Position numbers and translations under genes: made by a program. The notes under the pieces are model-generated. The model made no database searches and was not told the DNA's origin. It saw nothing but the letters and a program-made list of their open reading frames with translations. Source: an uncultured Bacteroidota bacterium (lineage in GTDB: Bacteria; Bacteroidota; Bacteroidia; Chitinophagales; Chitinophagaceae). Taken from it: a stretch of 64,000 nucleotides of DNA. The stretch is from positions 1-64,000 of the forward strand of contig CAIVEW010000095.1 of NCBI GenBank assembly GCA_903905065.1, given 5' to 3'. Positions 1 to 8,937 of the stretch are shown here, piece after piece. Position 1 is the stretch's first letter; each line of letters begins with the position of its first letter.

Positions 1-1785
1 AGGAGTAACATAGCCCGCAGGGGCAGTCAGCGTTGCACTTCCCGTTGAAGCGCACACCGTGTCGTAAGCGTGAGTAGTGCTGGTATCGGGGACAATGAAT
101 GTCACGTGGAAGGTATCGATAAATATCGCACAGGAATTTGAGTCAACCACCCAGTACGTACCGCTCGTGTCCACCGTAATTGTCGTTGTTGTAGCACCGG
201 TACTCCAGGTGTGGCCGACATAACCGCCAGGTCCGTTAAGGACTATCGGTCCCACAGTAGCACATACACTTGTGTCTCGAACTCCATAGGTTGTGTCGGG
301 TGTGTTGATCTTCACATACTCACTATCCAGGGCAACGCATATCTGTTTGAAGGAAATATCGTCAATCACAAAGTCATTACCCGAAGCAGCGGTGGTTTCA
401 TCGTATATGCAGATCGTTGCAGTGGTACTTGGCCCGCTGTTCCAGGTGGAAAAGAAATTGACCCAAGTCCCCGGAGCTGCGGTTACAGAAGTGGGTGTGC
501 CGAGCAAAACACCATTCACCATAAACTGGAGAATCGGCACATCCGCGCCGACGGTTACTGCCGAACAGTTAGCAAACCAGGCGGAGAAATCATAGCTCGT
601 ATTGGGCGAAACCGGAACGGTCTCGCACCAAACAGAGGATGCGGTAGGGCCGCCGTTTATGATCATCATGTTGCCGGTGCCGGTAGTATGGTCGCCCATA
701 GGAGTGAACCCGGTATGCACTCCAAACGGATTAGTGTACACCGAATAATCTCCTTCAACGAGCGTAGTACTCGGCGGGGGCGAATAAGTATAAGAACTGG
801 TAAATCCAGTATTACCAGCACTGAAATCACCATTTACAACTAGATTAAATGGCAATACAGACTGAACCGTGAGGTAGTACCAGCCGGAAGTAATTGCCGT
901 AACTACAGGATCCAATATCGTGGTACTGGATAGGCCTGTTGCCGGAGACCACGCATACGAAATAATAGAATCCGGTCCGCTCATCACGGCAAAAAGAGTA
1001 GATGTATCTCCCGGGCAAAGATGCACAGAGTCTGGCATGGTAAGCGTATTGCAGGTCATTTCGCAAACATAGGTTGCACAGCTCGCCGAACTTTCAGATA
1101 CAAGCGAATTTAGCCCCGAAGCTGAGGATACCGTCCCATAAAGATCAAGGCCTGTTGGGTTGGAGCCATCAGTGGAGGCATCGTCAAAGTCAGCTACCTC
1201 TACATTAAAAGTATGGGTACCGGCGGTAAGAAACACGGTCTGGGTATAGAACGCATAAGTGGAATAAAACGTAGTTGATGCTATTGCGGGCTGCGAAAAG
1301 CCAAGCGGCACACCATCAATATTTGTAGCGGGAATGTAGTTATCATTAGCTACATAAAATGAGATAGTGATACTGTCGTCAGAGCACATCCGGAAGGAGC
1401 GGCCCAGTGTCATGTTGTAGGGAACCGTACCCGTGCCAGAAGTATAATACGTATTTGAATTAAGACAGCTTATCCAGCCTCCGGGGTTGCCTGCGGGATT
1501 TAAGGCCCAGGCACCCACACGAGTGACTACGTTGGCGTTGGCAGCGGGCACCACTTCGACAAGGCCGGGTATTGGCGTGGCGGCAATAGCAGTTGCCACA
1601 CCGGGAGAAACAGCAGTAAGTGTCCAATGGGGGTCAATAACAGCAGGTGCTCCGTTAGCGCCACCCGGTATAGCCATTGTGGTAATGGGGTTGTAACCTG
1701 TATTGATGATAAGCGAATTGGTAAGACATTGAGATCTGGCCGAATAACAGGACACCGTTAACACTAATAGAAATAAATACTTCAT
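1..1785 (-). CDS. large secreted adhesin-like protein, 3' end beyond window
   Basis: An open frame of 595 codons runs from an ATG at 1785 to the left edge without a stop, so the C-terminus lies outside the window. The N-terminus is a signal peptide (MKYLFLLVLTVSC then SARSQC). The rest is rich in Gly, Ser, Thr and Asn, typical of extracellular Bacteroidota proteins. A segment at about residues 310-430 (starting VNGDFSAGNTGF) looks like a carbohydrate-binding-type jelly-roll, and PKD/Ig-like repeats follow. It starts 28 nt after the stop of the upstream T9SS cargo gene, so the two are probably co-transcribed. A T9SS sorting domain is expected in the missing part, but that is inference. No enzymatic motif was seen. 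Confidence 0.75.
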   Translation of the reverse strand, partial: MKYLFLLVLTVSCYSARSQCLTNSLIINTGYNPITTMAIPGGANGAPAVIDPHWTLTAVSPGVATAIAATPIPGLVEVVPAANANVVTRVGAWALNPAGNPGGWISCLNSNTYYTSGTGTVPYNMTLGRSFRMCSDDSITISFYVANDNYIPATNIDGVPLGFSQPAIASTTFYSTYAFYTQTVFLTAGTHTFNVEVADFDDASTDGSNPTGLDLYGTVSSASGLNSLVSESSASCATYVCEMTCNTLTMPDSVHLCPGDTSTLFAVMSGPDSIISYAWSPATGLSSTTILDPVVTAITSGWYYLTVQSVLPFNLVVNGDFSAGNTGFTSSYTYSPPPSTTLVEGDYSVYTNPFGVHTGFTPMGDHTTGTGNMMIINGGPTASSVWCETVPVSPNTSYDFSAWFANCSAVTVGADVPILQFMVNGVLLGTPTSVTAAPGTWVNFFSTWNSGPSTTATICIYDETTAASGNDFVIDDISFKQICVALDSEYVKINTPDTTYGVRDTSVCATVGPIVLNGPGGYVGHTWSTGATTTTITVDTSGTYWVVDSNSCAIFIDTFHVTFIVPDTSTTHAYDTVCASTGSATLTAPAGYVTP

Positions 1786-1812
1786 GGCACGGAATCATTT
1801 AAAACTTCCCTC

Positions 1813-4443
1813 CTATCTAATCAACGTTACATTTCCGGTATTGTGAAAGATCACGCCTTCATTCGTCACGGCTTCCACGTCGTATACATATACATCAAAT
1901 GGCTGAGGCTTCCCGTTGAAAGTTCCATCCCATCCCGAACTGATATTATTTGTTTCGAACACTTTATTTCCCCAACGATTGAAGATACGGAAATAATGTA
2001 ACTCCACAGCCCCCCGTGTAAGAATCGTTAAGTAATTATTGATTCCGGTACCGGGCGTAAACGCATTTGGAAGTGCCACCAATGCAGACGCATCAACATG
2101 GAAATTAATAGAATCAGCAGTCTTACATCCCCATTCCGTACTTGCCTTAACAATAAATTTAGTGCTGACGGATGGCGAAGCTATCGGGTTGGCAATAGAC
2201 GTATCGCTAAGGCCAAGCGGCGGGCTCCACGAAAAAGCCACACAGTTAGTCTGCGGGGAAATCTGGTAGGTCTGCCCCGGATAAAGCGTTACAGAATCAC
2301 CGAGGTAAATTACCGCATTCGGGAATACCCTGACATTGTAGAACATGGTATCATGGCATCCAAACCTGTCTGTGCTTTGTATCCAATATTGCTCACCATT
2401 GATCGGCTTTACCACCGGCTGTGCGGCAGTCGAATCGCTCAGGTAAGTACCTGGGTGCCAAACATAACTATCGCCGGCAATAGCAAAGGGATTCAACACG
2501 AGCGAATCGCCGGGACATAGGAAGGAGTCTGTGAATTTGGTTCGGGCTGGGGTATGCACCATCAACTCCGCAGAATCTACCCCGAAACAACCGGCTGAAG
2601 TGGAGACAGTAAGTATCAGGTCAGTCGTATCGCCGGCCGTAAATATCACTGTGCCCAAAGTCGAATCAGTTGCTGTGGTGACCGAATGATCGAGGTTGGT
2701 TCCCGGTGTCCAGTTATAAATATAATGGGTGTACCAACTGGGCGTGACCAAGGCTGTAATGTGCAATGTATCCCCTCGACATATATTTTTATTTCCACCT
2801 ATGTACACTGTCGGGACAGGCTGAACCGTAATAAATAATGAGTCTGCAACGTGGCATCCATCAAGGGAGGCCACAACTTTATACCAAGCTGAAGTATCGG
2901 GTGTAATAAACGGATTAACACTAAAGCCGGAAGCAATACCTGCAGTAGGGGTCCAGGCGTCAGTGGCAAGCGGATTTCCATGGGCCCTTATCTGGACTGA
3001 CCCTCCCTTACATATTGCCGTATCTGGGGTATTCAAAATCAATGAATCAAAAACGACACCTATCACAGCAGTATCCACCCCTACACAACCGCTGTCGCTA
3101 ACAGTTAACCAGAAAGTTCCGGATACCGAAGTTGTATACACGGGTACTGTAGTGGCACCAACCAGCGGCAATGATCCGAACCACTGGTAAGTGGCGCTGC
3201 CCGGGTACGTGTAGGTGGAGTGTAATGTAATGGGCGTGCCATCACAGGAGATGGTATCGGGACCAATGTTGACCAAAATCTGGGGGTGAACCGCAACAAT
3301 GATAGAAGCGGAGCCCGTGCATCCGGCACTGTCGACAGTTACCGAATAAGTGCCGGAAGAAGTTATATCCAGGTATCCCGTAGTGGCGCCTGTATTCCAC
3401 AGGTATGTTTCCCCCGCAACCGGAGTTGGGTTTAATGTACCCGCATATGCAGCTCCCGCAACGTCGCAAAAAGTCACGTTCGGCCCGCCAAGATTGATAC
3501 CAACTACTGTTCTGTGGATATGAGCTGTAGCGGCCAAAATGCAACCATATGGCTTGGAAAGTGTCAAAGTATAATAATCACCTGGCTCCGGAGAAACGGA
3601 TTCAGTGATAGAGATCGTTGTATCGCCTGTGTTCCAGGAATAATGATAAATGCTGGTGTCAAAATAAGGGTGAGGTGTAAGCGTAATTGAATTTCCGCAA
3701 ATGGCAGTATCAGAAGACAAAATTCCAAGAGTGAATGCGGCAATATCGGGGTTGAAATTATTTAGAGCGGTTAGGTCTGCACCGCTGACATATCGGCTGT
3801 AAATAGCCATGTCATCAATAAATCCGTTGAAGCCACTTGTGCCCAGATTGTTATAATCCTGGCCTATTGTAAACTGGCCCGTGGGTGTGGCATAAGTAGG
3901 AGGAGCGGTAAAGAAGCCAAGGCCGGCAGGTGCGCCGTCAATAGTAAAACGGAAAGCGCCACCGTTCTTTGAAAAATACAAATGATGCCATGCGTTCAGC
4001 GTAATCGGTGTACTCAGAAACTGCCCAATACCACCGCCAAATACAATCTCCACATTAGTTCCGGCAGTACCCAAGGTTCCGTTGTTCATGTAAATGCCAA
4101 ATCCGTTAGCCGCCGGGTCCCCATCATACCAGATAACGGAACTTTGCGCGGTAGTCGCATTTATCCAGCAGGAATAAGTGAAATCGCCGGTTGCCGGAAA
4201 AATAGCTGTATAACTTAATTCACTCGTGGTGCCGTCGTTGAAATAGTAGGCATCCGCGGCATTGCCAAAACGGTCGGTTGTATCTATAATGCCGCCACCG
4301 CTCGTAAGGTCGAAACCGTTGCCGCTGTGGTCTGTGTAATCGTTGCAAAACGGGTACCAAGCCACCAGGCCGGTAAGCGGTAGTTGTGCAAAAACAGTAT
4401 TAGTGATAAGGATAAGTATAAATACGGGTAATAATTTTTTCAT
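1813..4443 (-). CDS. LamG/Ig-like repeat protein with gliding motility-associated C-terminal (T9SS type B) domain
   Basis: An 876-residue secreted protein with a signal peptide (MKKLLPVFILILITNTVFAQ). Residues about 25-230 form a LamG/concanavalin-like domain; it opens with VAWYPFCNDYTDHSGNGFD and contains a conserved GFIDDMAIYSR strand. A long middle of Ig/PKD-like repeats follows, each about 80-90 residues with WNTG or WTPT signatures and paired Cys. The last 90 residues (LPNAFTPGTG, FRIFNRWGNKVFE, WDGTFNGKP, YVYDVEA) match the CHU_C/gliding motility-associated C-terminal domain, which directs export by the type IX secretion system and surface attachment. The role is probably adhesion or polysaccharide contact; the ligand is unknown. 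It is first in a likely two-gene unit with the large protein downstream. Confidence 0.88.
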   Translation of the reverse strand: MKKLLPVFILILITNTVFAQLPLTGLVAWYPFCNDYTDHSGNGFDLTSGGGIIDTTDRFGNAADAYYFNDGTTSELSYTAIFPATGDFTYSCWINATTAQSSVIWYDGDPAANGFGIYMNNGTLGTAGTNVEIVFGGGIGQFLSTPITLNAWHHLYFSKNGGAFRFTIDGAPAGLGFFTAPPTYATPTGQFTIGQDYNNLGTSGFNGFIDDMAIYSRYVSGADLTALNNFNPDIAAFTLGILSSDTAICGNSITLTPHPYFDTSIYHYSWNTGDTTISITESVSPEPGDYYTLTLSKPYGCILAATAHIHRTVVGINLGGPNVTFCDVAGAAYAGTLNPTPVAGETYLWNTGATTGYLDITSSGTYSVTVDSAGCTGSASIIVAVHPQILVNIGPDTISCDGTPITLHSTYTYPGSATYQWFGSLPLVGATTVPVYTTSVSGTFWLTVSDSGCVGVDTAVIGVVFDSLILNTPDTAICKGGSVQIRAHGNPLATDAWTPTAGIASGFSVNPFITPDTSAWYKVVASLDGCHVADSLFITVQPVPTVYIGGNKNICRGDTLHITALVTPSWYTHYIYNWTPGTNLDHSVTTATDSTLGTVIFTAGDTTDLILTVSTSAGCFGVDSAELMVHTPARTKFTDSFLCPGDSLVLNPFAIAGDSYVWHPGTYLSDSTAAQPVVKPINGEQYWIQSTDRFGCHDTMFYNVRVFPNAVIYLGDSVTLYPGQTYQISPQTNCVAFSWSPPLGLSDTSIANPIASPSVSTKFIVKASTEWGCKTADSINFHVDASALVALPNAFTPGTGINNYLTILTRGAVELHYFRIFNRWGNKVFETNNISSGWDGTFNGKPQPFDVYVYDVEAVTNEGVIFHNTGNVTLIR

Positions 4444-4499
4444 AAACTCGCAGCAATTATTTCCACGCCCACTTTAGGATGTGGTATAAAAATACAATA

Positions 4500-4507
4500 C
4501 AAATATA
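4500..4507 (-). promoter_or_regulatory. Bacteroidota -7 promoter element
   Basis: TATATTTG on the minus strand matches TAnnTTTG and lies 56 nt upstream of the ATG of the LamG protein. No clear -33 TTTG partner was found. The surrounding sequence is A/T rich. Confidence 0.4.
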
Positions 4508-4658
4508 TCATTTTAAAACGAAACGATTTATCTTTATTTTTTTAATTCAATTTGAACACATTGACATTACACATACGCTAAAAATCTTCTTTATCTTTTC
4601 TGTTTCCACCAACTAATAAGACAGCAATACAATACCAATTGGTTGGCGGGTTTCGGTG

Positions 4659-5624
4659 TTAAGGCATCAGCGGCGCCTTGTATGTTCTTACAAATTCATC
4701 CCAAACATCGTTGACTACTTCACCGGCCGGCTTAATTTCTCTTATAATTGCACTCACCTGCCCTATTTCCAGCTCGCCTTCTGTGAGATCACCTTCAAAC
4801 ATGCCCTGCTTTGCACGGGCCCGACCAAGAAGATGTTCCAGTTCTTCAGTAGAAGCGCCCCTGTTTTCTGCGTCCTGCACCGCCTGGTAAAAATGATTTT
4901 TGATGAGCCTTACCGGGGTAAGTTTTTTCAGGGTTACGATCGTGTCGCCTTCACCGGCTGCTACAACTGCTTCTTTAAAAGCCATATTGCTTGAGGCCTC
5001 GGGCGTGGCTACGAAGCGGCTGCCCATTTGCACACCTTCGGCCCCCAAGGCCATCATAGCATACATGGCCCTGCCGGTAGCGATGCCGCCGGCGGCTATG
5101 AGTGGAATAGTAATAGCGTCTCTTACGGCGGGTATCAGGCACAGTGTAGTGGTCTCTTCCCGGCCATTGTGGCCGCCAGCCTCAAAACCTTCTGCGACCA
5201 CCGCATCCACACCAGCGTCCTGGCATTTCCTGGCAAACTTAGCGCTGGATACCACATGCGCTACCACGATGCCCTGCTCCTTAAGCTTTGCGGTCCATGT
5301 TTTCGGGTTACCTGCTGAGGTGAAGACAATAGGGACTTTCTCCTCTATGATAATTGCTATGTGCTTATCTATATCCGGGTATAAGAGCGGCACGTTCACC
5401 GCAAAAGGCTGGTCGGTGGCCTGCTTGCATTTTTGTATATGCTCCCGCAGCACTTCGGGATACATGCTCCCCGCCCCTATTATGCCCAGCCCACCGGCAT
5501 TGCTCACCGCAGAGGCCAGCCGCCAGCCGGAAGCCCAGATCATTCCTGCCTGGATAATTGGGTAACGGATACCAAAAAGCCGGGTTACCCGGTTGTCAAA
5601 ACCATTTTCTGTAAATGAAGCCAT
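4659..5624 (-). CDS. nitronate monooxygenase / FabK-type flavin oxidoreductase
   Basis: A 321-residue TIM-barrel FMN protein of the 2-nitropropane dioxygenase/FabK superfamily. Visible signatures are IRYPIIQAGM at the N-terminus, SNAGGLGIIGAGS, the EGFEAGGHNG loop carrying the conserved active-site His, LIAAGGIATGRA and GAEGVQMGSRF for the phosphate of FMN. The family includes nitronate monooxygenases, which oxidise alkyl nitronates, and FabK enoyl-ACP reductases. The sequence alone does not separate the two; no fatty-acid genes are nearby, so nitronate monooxygenase is somewhat preferred. It has full family length. The start is the ATG directly after a micro-tandem TTTTCAC/TTTTGAC tract. The flanking genes are functionally unrelated. 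Confidence 0.85.
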   Translation of the reverse strand: MASFTENGFDNRVTRLFGIRYPIIQAGMIWASGWRLASAVSNAGGLGIIGAGSMYPEVLREHIQKCKQATDQPFAVNVPLLYPDIDKHIAIIIEEKVPIVFTSAGNPKTWTAKLKEQGIVVAHVVSSAKFARKCQDAGVDAVVAEGFEAGGHNGREETTTLCLIPAVRDAITIPLIAAGGIATGRAMYAMMALGAEGVQMGSRFVATPEASSNMAFKEAVVAAGEGDTIVTLKKLTPVRLIKNHFYQAVQDAENRGASTEELEHLLGRARAKQGMFEGDLTEGELEIGQVSAIIREIKPAGEVVNDVWDEFVRTYKAPLMP

Positions 5625-5660
5625 TTCAAATTGAAGTCAAAAGTGAAAAGTGAAAACCGA
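5625..5660 (-). repeat. micro-tandem tract abutting the start of the flavin oxidoreductase gene
   Basis: Read on the minus strand, the bases immediately before the ATG at 5624 are repeats of TTTTCAC/TTTTGAC (CACTTTTCACTTTTGACTTC then AATTTGAA). Similar start-abutting tracts occur before 30702 and 35272. It could form part of the leader; no function is known. Confidence 0.5.
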
Positions 5661-5702
5661 AAAGTGTGAAACGAAGGAAAATTTTCAAATTTGCACATTT
5701 TC

Positions 5703-5720
5703 TCCCGATCGCTATCGGGA
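5703..5720. repeat. TCCCGAT palindromic repeat
   Basis: TCCCGAT-CGCT-ATCGGGA is an inverted repeat with 7-bp arms between the M16 peptidase gene and the oxidoreductase gene. A second copy with the same outer arms lies at 56667-56684. It is on the 3' side of the M16 gene, separated from its stop by a micro-tandem tract. It may act as a terminator or dispersed REP-like element. Confidence 0.6.
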
Positions 5721-5760
5721 TCAAATTGCCGAATTGTCTAATTATCAAATTGTCGAATTA
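5721..5760 (-). repeat. AATTTGAC-type micro-tandem tract at stop codon
   Basis: On the minus strand this begins at the TAA stop of the M16 peptidase gene and reads TTCGACAATTTGATAATTAG followed by ACAATTCGGCAATTTGA. Each unit is about 8-11 nt of an AATTTGRCAATT theme. The same theme starts at the stop codons of fbp and ctaB, in the same orientation relative to the gene. Confidence 0.55.
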
Positions 5761-6999
5761 AGATACTTTTTTTCTATAGAAAAGGGTGTTGCAATTCCCA
5801 TCCCTGAATATCTCTTTAGCCGTTTCCTGCAGGAAGTGTGTGGTCACCGCCTGGTACTTGCCCCATTCATGATTGATCAGCTCTGCATTGCCCATAAGCT
5901 CATAAAACGCCAGGTTATTGGCGCGGCTCAGCAGGCTCATATCTTCAAAGGCTATCATGGCCTCTATTTTGTTTTTCGATTTCTGCAGTTCACTGTCTGA
6001 TACACCTTCGGCTACCAGTTTCTTCATCTCCCGCTCCACCGCAGCGTTAGCATCTGCAATATCTTTTCCTTCCCTTATCTTCCCTTCCACCACCAGTAGG
6101 CCCGGATCCAGGCTGCCAGTATGATAACAATTAATGTTGCTGAACAATTGTTCTTCCTTCACTAACCGCTGGTATAAGCGCGATGAAAGTCCACTGCCCA
6201 TGATCTCCGTAATAAGATCTGAAGCATAATAAGTAGGCGTGAGGCGGCCTGCAATATGCCATGCTTTGTATAGCGCATCCAGCGGCACATCGGCATAAAC
6301 CGTTTGCTCCCGGTTCTCCTCCTGCCGTGGCTCCGCGGGCAAGTGGCGCACATATTTTTCACCTGCCTCTATACCGCCAAACCATTTCTGTGATAACTCC
6401 CTTACCTGCTCTACAGTAACATTTCCAGCTACGCACATCACCGCATTCAACGGCCGGTAATGCTGGAAAAAGAACCCCTTCACCTCGTCCAGGTGGGCGT
6501 CTTCTATCTGCTTCAGGTCTTTGCCTATGGTGGGCCACATGTATGGGTGCGTTTTATACGCCAGCACACGCAGTATATGCCATGCATCGCCATAGGGCTT
6601 GTTCAGGTAGTGCTCTTTAAATTCCTCGCTCACCACCTTGCGCTGCACATCCAGGCTCTTCTCGCTGAATGCCAGCGACAGCATCCTATCGCTCTCCAGC
6701 CAGAAGGCCGTTTCCAGGTTTTTCAGCGGCAGTTGTATGTAGTAGTTGGTGATGTCGTTGGTGGTATAGGCATTGTTCTCGCCCCCCGCCATCTGCAGCG
6801 GCTCATCATACTCCGGTATGTTCACACTGCCGCCAAACATGAGGTGCTCAAACAAATGCGCGAAGCCCGTGCGCTGCGGCTCCTCGTCACGTGCGCCCAC
6901 ATCATAGAGTATATTCATGGCCGCCATAGGCGTAGCCTTATCTTCATGTACCAGCACCCGTAATCCATTATCCAGCGTAAACCGCTCAAATTGAAGCAT
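5758..6999 (-). CDS. M16 family zinc peptidase (pitrilysin-like)
   Basis: A 413-residue single-chain M16 metallopeptidase. The inverted zinc motif HxxEH is seen as HLFEH near residue 48, followed about 75 residues later by the conserved acidic stretch VVSEEF that supplies the third ligand. NNAYTTNDITNYY matches the conserved M16A strand. The C-terminal M16_C half contains GGIEAG and LSSRLYQRLV. The length fits a one-polypeptide half-barrel that pairs with a second M16 subunit or dimerises. No signal peptide is visible, so it is probably cytoplasmic. A TTG lies 7 codons upstream, but the ATG at 6999 (MLQFERFTLDNGL) fits the family start. The gene stands alone. Confidence 0.88.
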   Translation of the reverse strand: MLQFERFTLDNGLRVLVHEDKATPMAAMNILYDVGARDEEPQRTGFAHLFEHLMFGGSVNIPEYDEPLQMAGGENNAYTTNDITNYYIQLPLKNLETAFWLESDRMLSLAFSEKSLDVQRKVVSEEFKEHYLNKPYGDAWHILRVLAYKTHPYMWPTIGKDLKQIEDAHLDEVKGFFFQHYRPLNAVMCVAGNVTVEQVRELSQKWFGGIEAGEKYVRHLPAEPRQEENREQTVYADVPLDALYKAWHIAGRLTPTYYASDLITEIMGSGLSSRLYQRLVKEEQLFSNINCYHTGSLDPGLLVVEGKIREGKDIADANAAVEREMKKLVAEGVSDSELQKSKNKIEAMIAFEDMSLLSRANNLAFYELMGNAELINHEWGKYQAVTTHFLQETAKEIFRDGNCNTLFYRKKVS

Positions 7000-7088
7000 A
7001 GTTATTTTATAAGTGGTCAAAGGTAAAAGAAAAATGGTGTGTAGCTATAACTTAGAAAATCGACCATGATTCCAGTATACATTACACG

Positions 7089-7376
7089 TTAAATCACTGC
7101 GGAGGGAAAATACTTATACACCTCTCCCCTTGCAAGAATGCGGATAACAATGATCTTAGGATGGATATACTCAACGCCTACACGCCAATCACCCAATCGG
7201 ATGCGGTAATAGCCTTCCCCTTTCTTCTGCGCTTCCATTTTACGATAGTCAGCACCCGATTGCTCTAAATTCTTTGCGGCTTCGAGTTGTGAAATAAGTT
7301 TTTCCACGGCCTGCACCACAGCCTTTGGTTTCGTCTTCAGATCCTTCAGAAAAGACCGGGTAATGATTACTTCCAT
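7089..7376 (-). CDS. RelE/HigB-type toxin of a type II TA pair
   Basis: A 95-residue protein of the RelE/ParE fold. It starts MEVIITRSFLKDLK, and YYRIRLGDWRVGVEY is the typical central beta-strand pair with conserved Arg residues, followed by IIVIRILARGEVYK. RelE-type toxins cleave mRNA at the ribosome; the exact target here cannot be told. The start overlaps the end of the antitoxin gene by 10 nt, the usual antitoxin-first, coupled arrangement. A chromosomal TA module is the likely role. Confidence 0.82.
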   Translation of the reverse strand: MEVIITRSFLKDLKTKPKAVVQAVEKLISQLEAAKNLEQSGADYRKMEAQKKGEGYYRIRLGDWRVGVEYIHPKIIVIRILARGEVYKYFPSAVI

Positions 7377-7663
7377 TTCTTTATTTCTTTTCTGAATTCA
7401 TCGGCAGAAATAGTGTCGCTGTCCTTATCCGCGCGTAGTAACTGCAGCATCAGATAGTCTTCCACGTCTTCATTTTCTATAATGCTCATAAGTTTCACTA
7501 CATCGTCTGTGCTCCAGTTGCCGCGCTGTTTTTTAGCAGAAAATGTAGCCGGGGTCAATCCCATCTTTTTACTCAGATAGTCATTCCTATAACCACTGAC
7601 ATCAATAAGCTCCGGTAAAAACTGGACGAGTGTTTTATAATTGTTCGCAATGCTCAATAACAT
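7367..7663 (-). CDS. cognate antitoxin with helix-turn-helix
   Basis: A 98-residue protein from the ATG at 7663 (MLLSIANNYKTLVQFL). The middle (YLSKKMGLTPATFSAKKQRG then WSTDDVVKLMSII) looks like an XRE-type helix-turn-helix, and the C-terminal tail (DTISADEFRKEIKKWK) would wrap the toxin. Longer starts at 7699 and 7720 are possible but would lie within or upstream of the -7 element at 7680-7687, so 7663 is preferred. It overlaps the RelE-type toxin downstream and probably autoregulates the operon. Confidence 0.75.
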   Translation of the reverse strand: MLLSIANNYKTLVQFLPELIDVSGYRNDYLSKKMGLTPATFSAKKQRGNWSTDDVVKLMSIIENEDVEDYLMLQLLRADKDSDTISADEFRKEIKKWK

Positions 7664-7679
7664 TTCTGTTGATTTTAAA

Positions 7680-7687
7680 CAAAAATA
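7680..7687 (-). promoter_or_regulatory. -7 promoter element of the RelE-type TA operon
   Basis: TATTTTTG on the minus strand matches TAnnTTTG and lies 17 nt upstream of the antitoxin ATG. It implies a leader of about 10 nt and excludes the two longer starts. A TTTG about 16 nt further upstream could be the -33 element, at slightly short spacing. Confidence 0.45.
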
Positions 7688-7764
7688 CGAATATTGCATT
7701 AAACAAAAAAAATACCCCATATCAACGGATACGGGGCACTATATAAAATATGCAAATTGCCGAA

Positions 7765-7784
7765 CCTGCCTGCCGGCAGGTAGG
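7765..7784. repeat. CCTGCC...GGTAGG palindromic repeat
   Basis: CCTGCCTGCCGGCAGGTAGG is a near-perfect palindrome embedded in a micro-tandem AATTTGAC/TTGCCGAA tract just past the stop of fbp. Related copies are at 19265-19284 and 52293-52308. It could form a strong hairpin in the fbp 3' end. Confidence 0.65.
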
Positions 7785-7795
7785 TTGCCGAATTG

Positions 7796-8821
7796 TCAAA
7801 TTGCTGAAGCCTCATGCTCCTTCACGTACTCCATCACTTTATTCACCATGTTCTTTGACCCGATGAAAATGGGTACGCGCTGATGAAGTTCTGTGGGGAT
7901 AATGTCGAGTATATTTTCGGTGCCGCTGGTAGCCTTGCCGCCTGCAGCCTCTACAATAAAAGCCATTGGGTTGCATTCATATTGCAGGCGCAGCTTGCCG
8001 TTGGGGTTACTCTTATCGGCAGGATAGATGAATATGCCGCCCTTTATCAGGGTACGGTGCATATCGGCCACCATAGAGCCTATGTAGCGCTGGGTGAGCG
8101 GCCGCCCATCCTCCTTGTTGTGCTCCATGCAGTAGTTAAGGTAGGCCTGCATACCACCGGAATACTTTACGCTGTTGCCTTGGTTCAGTGAGTATATTTT
8201 GCCGTTTTCCGGGCACTTCATATTGGGGTGAGAGAGACAGAACTCACCGATAGATGGTTCGAGCGTGAAACCATTTACGCCCAGGCGTGTAGCATATACC
8301 ATCATGGTACTGGAGCCGTAAATAATATAGCCGGCAGCCATGAGGTTTTTGCCCGCCTGCAGAAAATCGGCTTCCGTGCAGGGTTTGCCCAGCTCACTCA
8401 CGCGGCGGTATATAGCGAAGATGGTACCTATGGGTGCATTAACATCGATATTTGATGAGCCATCGAGGGGATCGAAAAGGACAACATACTTGGAGTTGGC
8501 CGAAAAAGTATCCATATAAGAAATGTGGTCATCGTTCTCTTCAGAGCCTATACCGGCACATTCGGTGCAGTTTTGCAGGATATTGATCAGCGTATCATTG
8601 GCAAACACATCCAGTTTCATCTGCTCCTCGCCCTGCACATTGGTAGCGCCCTGCTTGCCCAGTATGTCCACGAGGCCGGCCCGGCGCACCTGGTTATTGA
8701 TCACCTTGCCCGCAAGGCCAAGGTCCCTGAGTATGGCAGACAAGTCACCCGTTGCCTGTGGGAATTTCCGGGTCTCCTGGATGGTAAACTCATCCATGGT
8801 GATTAACTTACTTTGCGACAT
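7796..8821 (-). CDS. fbp: class I fructose-1,6-bisphosphatase
   Basis: A 341-residue gluconeogenic enzyme hydrolysing fructose 1,6-bisphosphate to fructose 6-phosphate in the cytosol. Diagnostic motifs are present: GSEEN for metal binding, FDPLDGSSNID for the Mg2+ and phosphate site, then RYIGSMVADMHRTLIKGGIF and LRLQYECNPMAFIVEAAGG near the substrate site. The length matches the family. It starts with ATG at 8821. A -7 element at 8843-8850 gives a short leader. The stop TGA at 7796 lies inside a micro-tandem AATTTGAC tract. It stands alone. Confidence 0.96.
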   Translation of the reverse strand: MSQSKLITMDEFTIQETRKFPQATGDLSAILRDLGLAGKVINNQVRRAGLVDILGKQGATNVQGEEQMKLDVFANDTLINILQNCTECAGIGSEENDDHISYMDTFSANSKYVVLFDPLDGSSNIDVNAPIGTIFAIYRRVSELGKPCTEADFLQAGKNLMAAGYIIYGSSTMMVYATRLGVNGFTLEPSIGEFCLSHPNMKCPENGKIYSLNQGNSVKYSGGMQAYLNYCMEHNKEDGRPLTQRYIGSMVADMHRTLIKGGIFIYPADKSNPNGKLRLQYECNPMAFIVEAAGGKATSGTENILDIIPTELHQRVPIFIGSKNMVNKVMEYVKEHEASAI

Positions 8822-8842
8822 TATGATGATTTATTGTTGCCC

Positions 8843-8850
8843 CAAAATTA
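8843..8850 (-). promoter_or_regulatory. -7 promoter element of fbp
   Basis: TAATTTTG on the minus strand matches TAnnTTTG and lies 22 nt upstream of the fbp ATG. No convincing -33 box was seen. Confidence 0.4.
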
Positions 8851-8890
8851 ACAAGAAGATCGCAATGATACTAATTGGCACTGTTTTTAT

Positions 8891-8898
8891 TATGTTTG
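8891..8898 (+). promoter_or_regulatory. -7 promoter element of lipoprotein gene
   Basis: TATGTTTG matches TAnnTTTG and is 40 nt upstream of the ATG at 8938. It lies downstream of an earlier in-frame start at 8875, which argues for the later start. Confidence 0.4.
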
Positions 8899-8937
8899 AA
8901 TAAACCATTGGCCACCAGCAGAAAAACCATTTGTATA

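Noticed and set aside
211-843. Plus-strand frame of 210 codons opposite the large adhesin gene
   Set aside because: It has no family resemblance or start context, and lies antisense to a convincing secreted protein with a signal peptide.
4900-5565. Plus-strand frame of 221 codons opposite the flavin oxidoreductase gene
   Set aside because: The composition is that of an antisense shadow; the minus-strand gene has all family motifs.
6978-7020. TTG start extending the M16 peptidase by seven residues
   Set aside because: The ATG at 6999 fits the family start and the extra residues have no counterpart in it.
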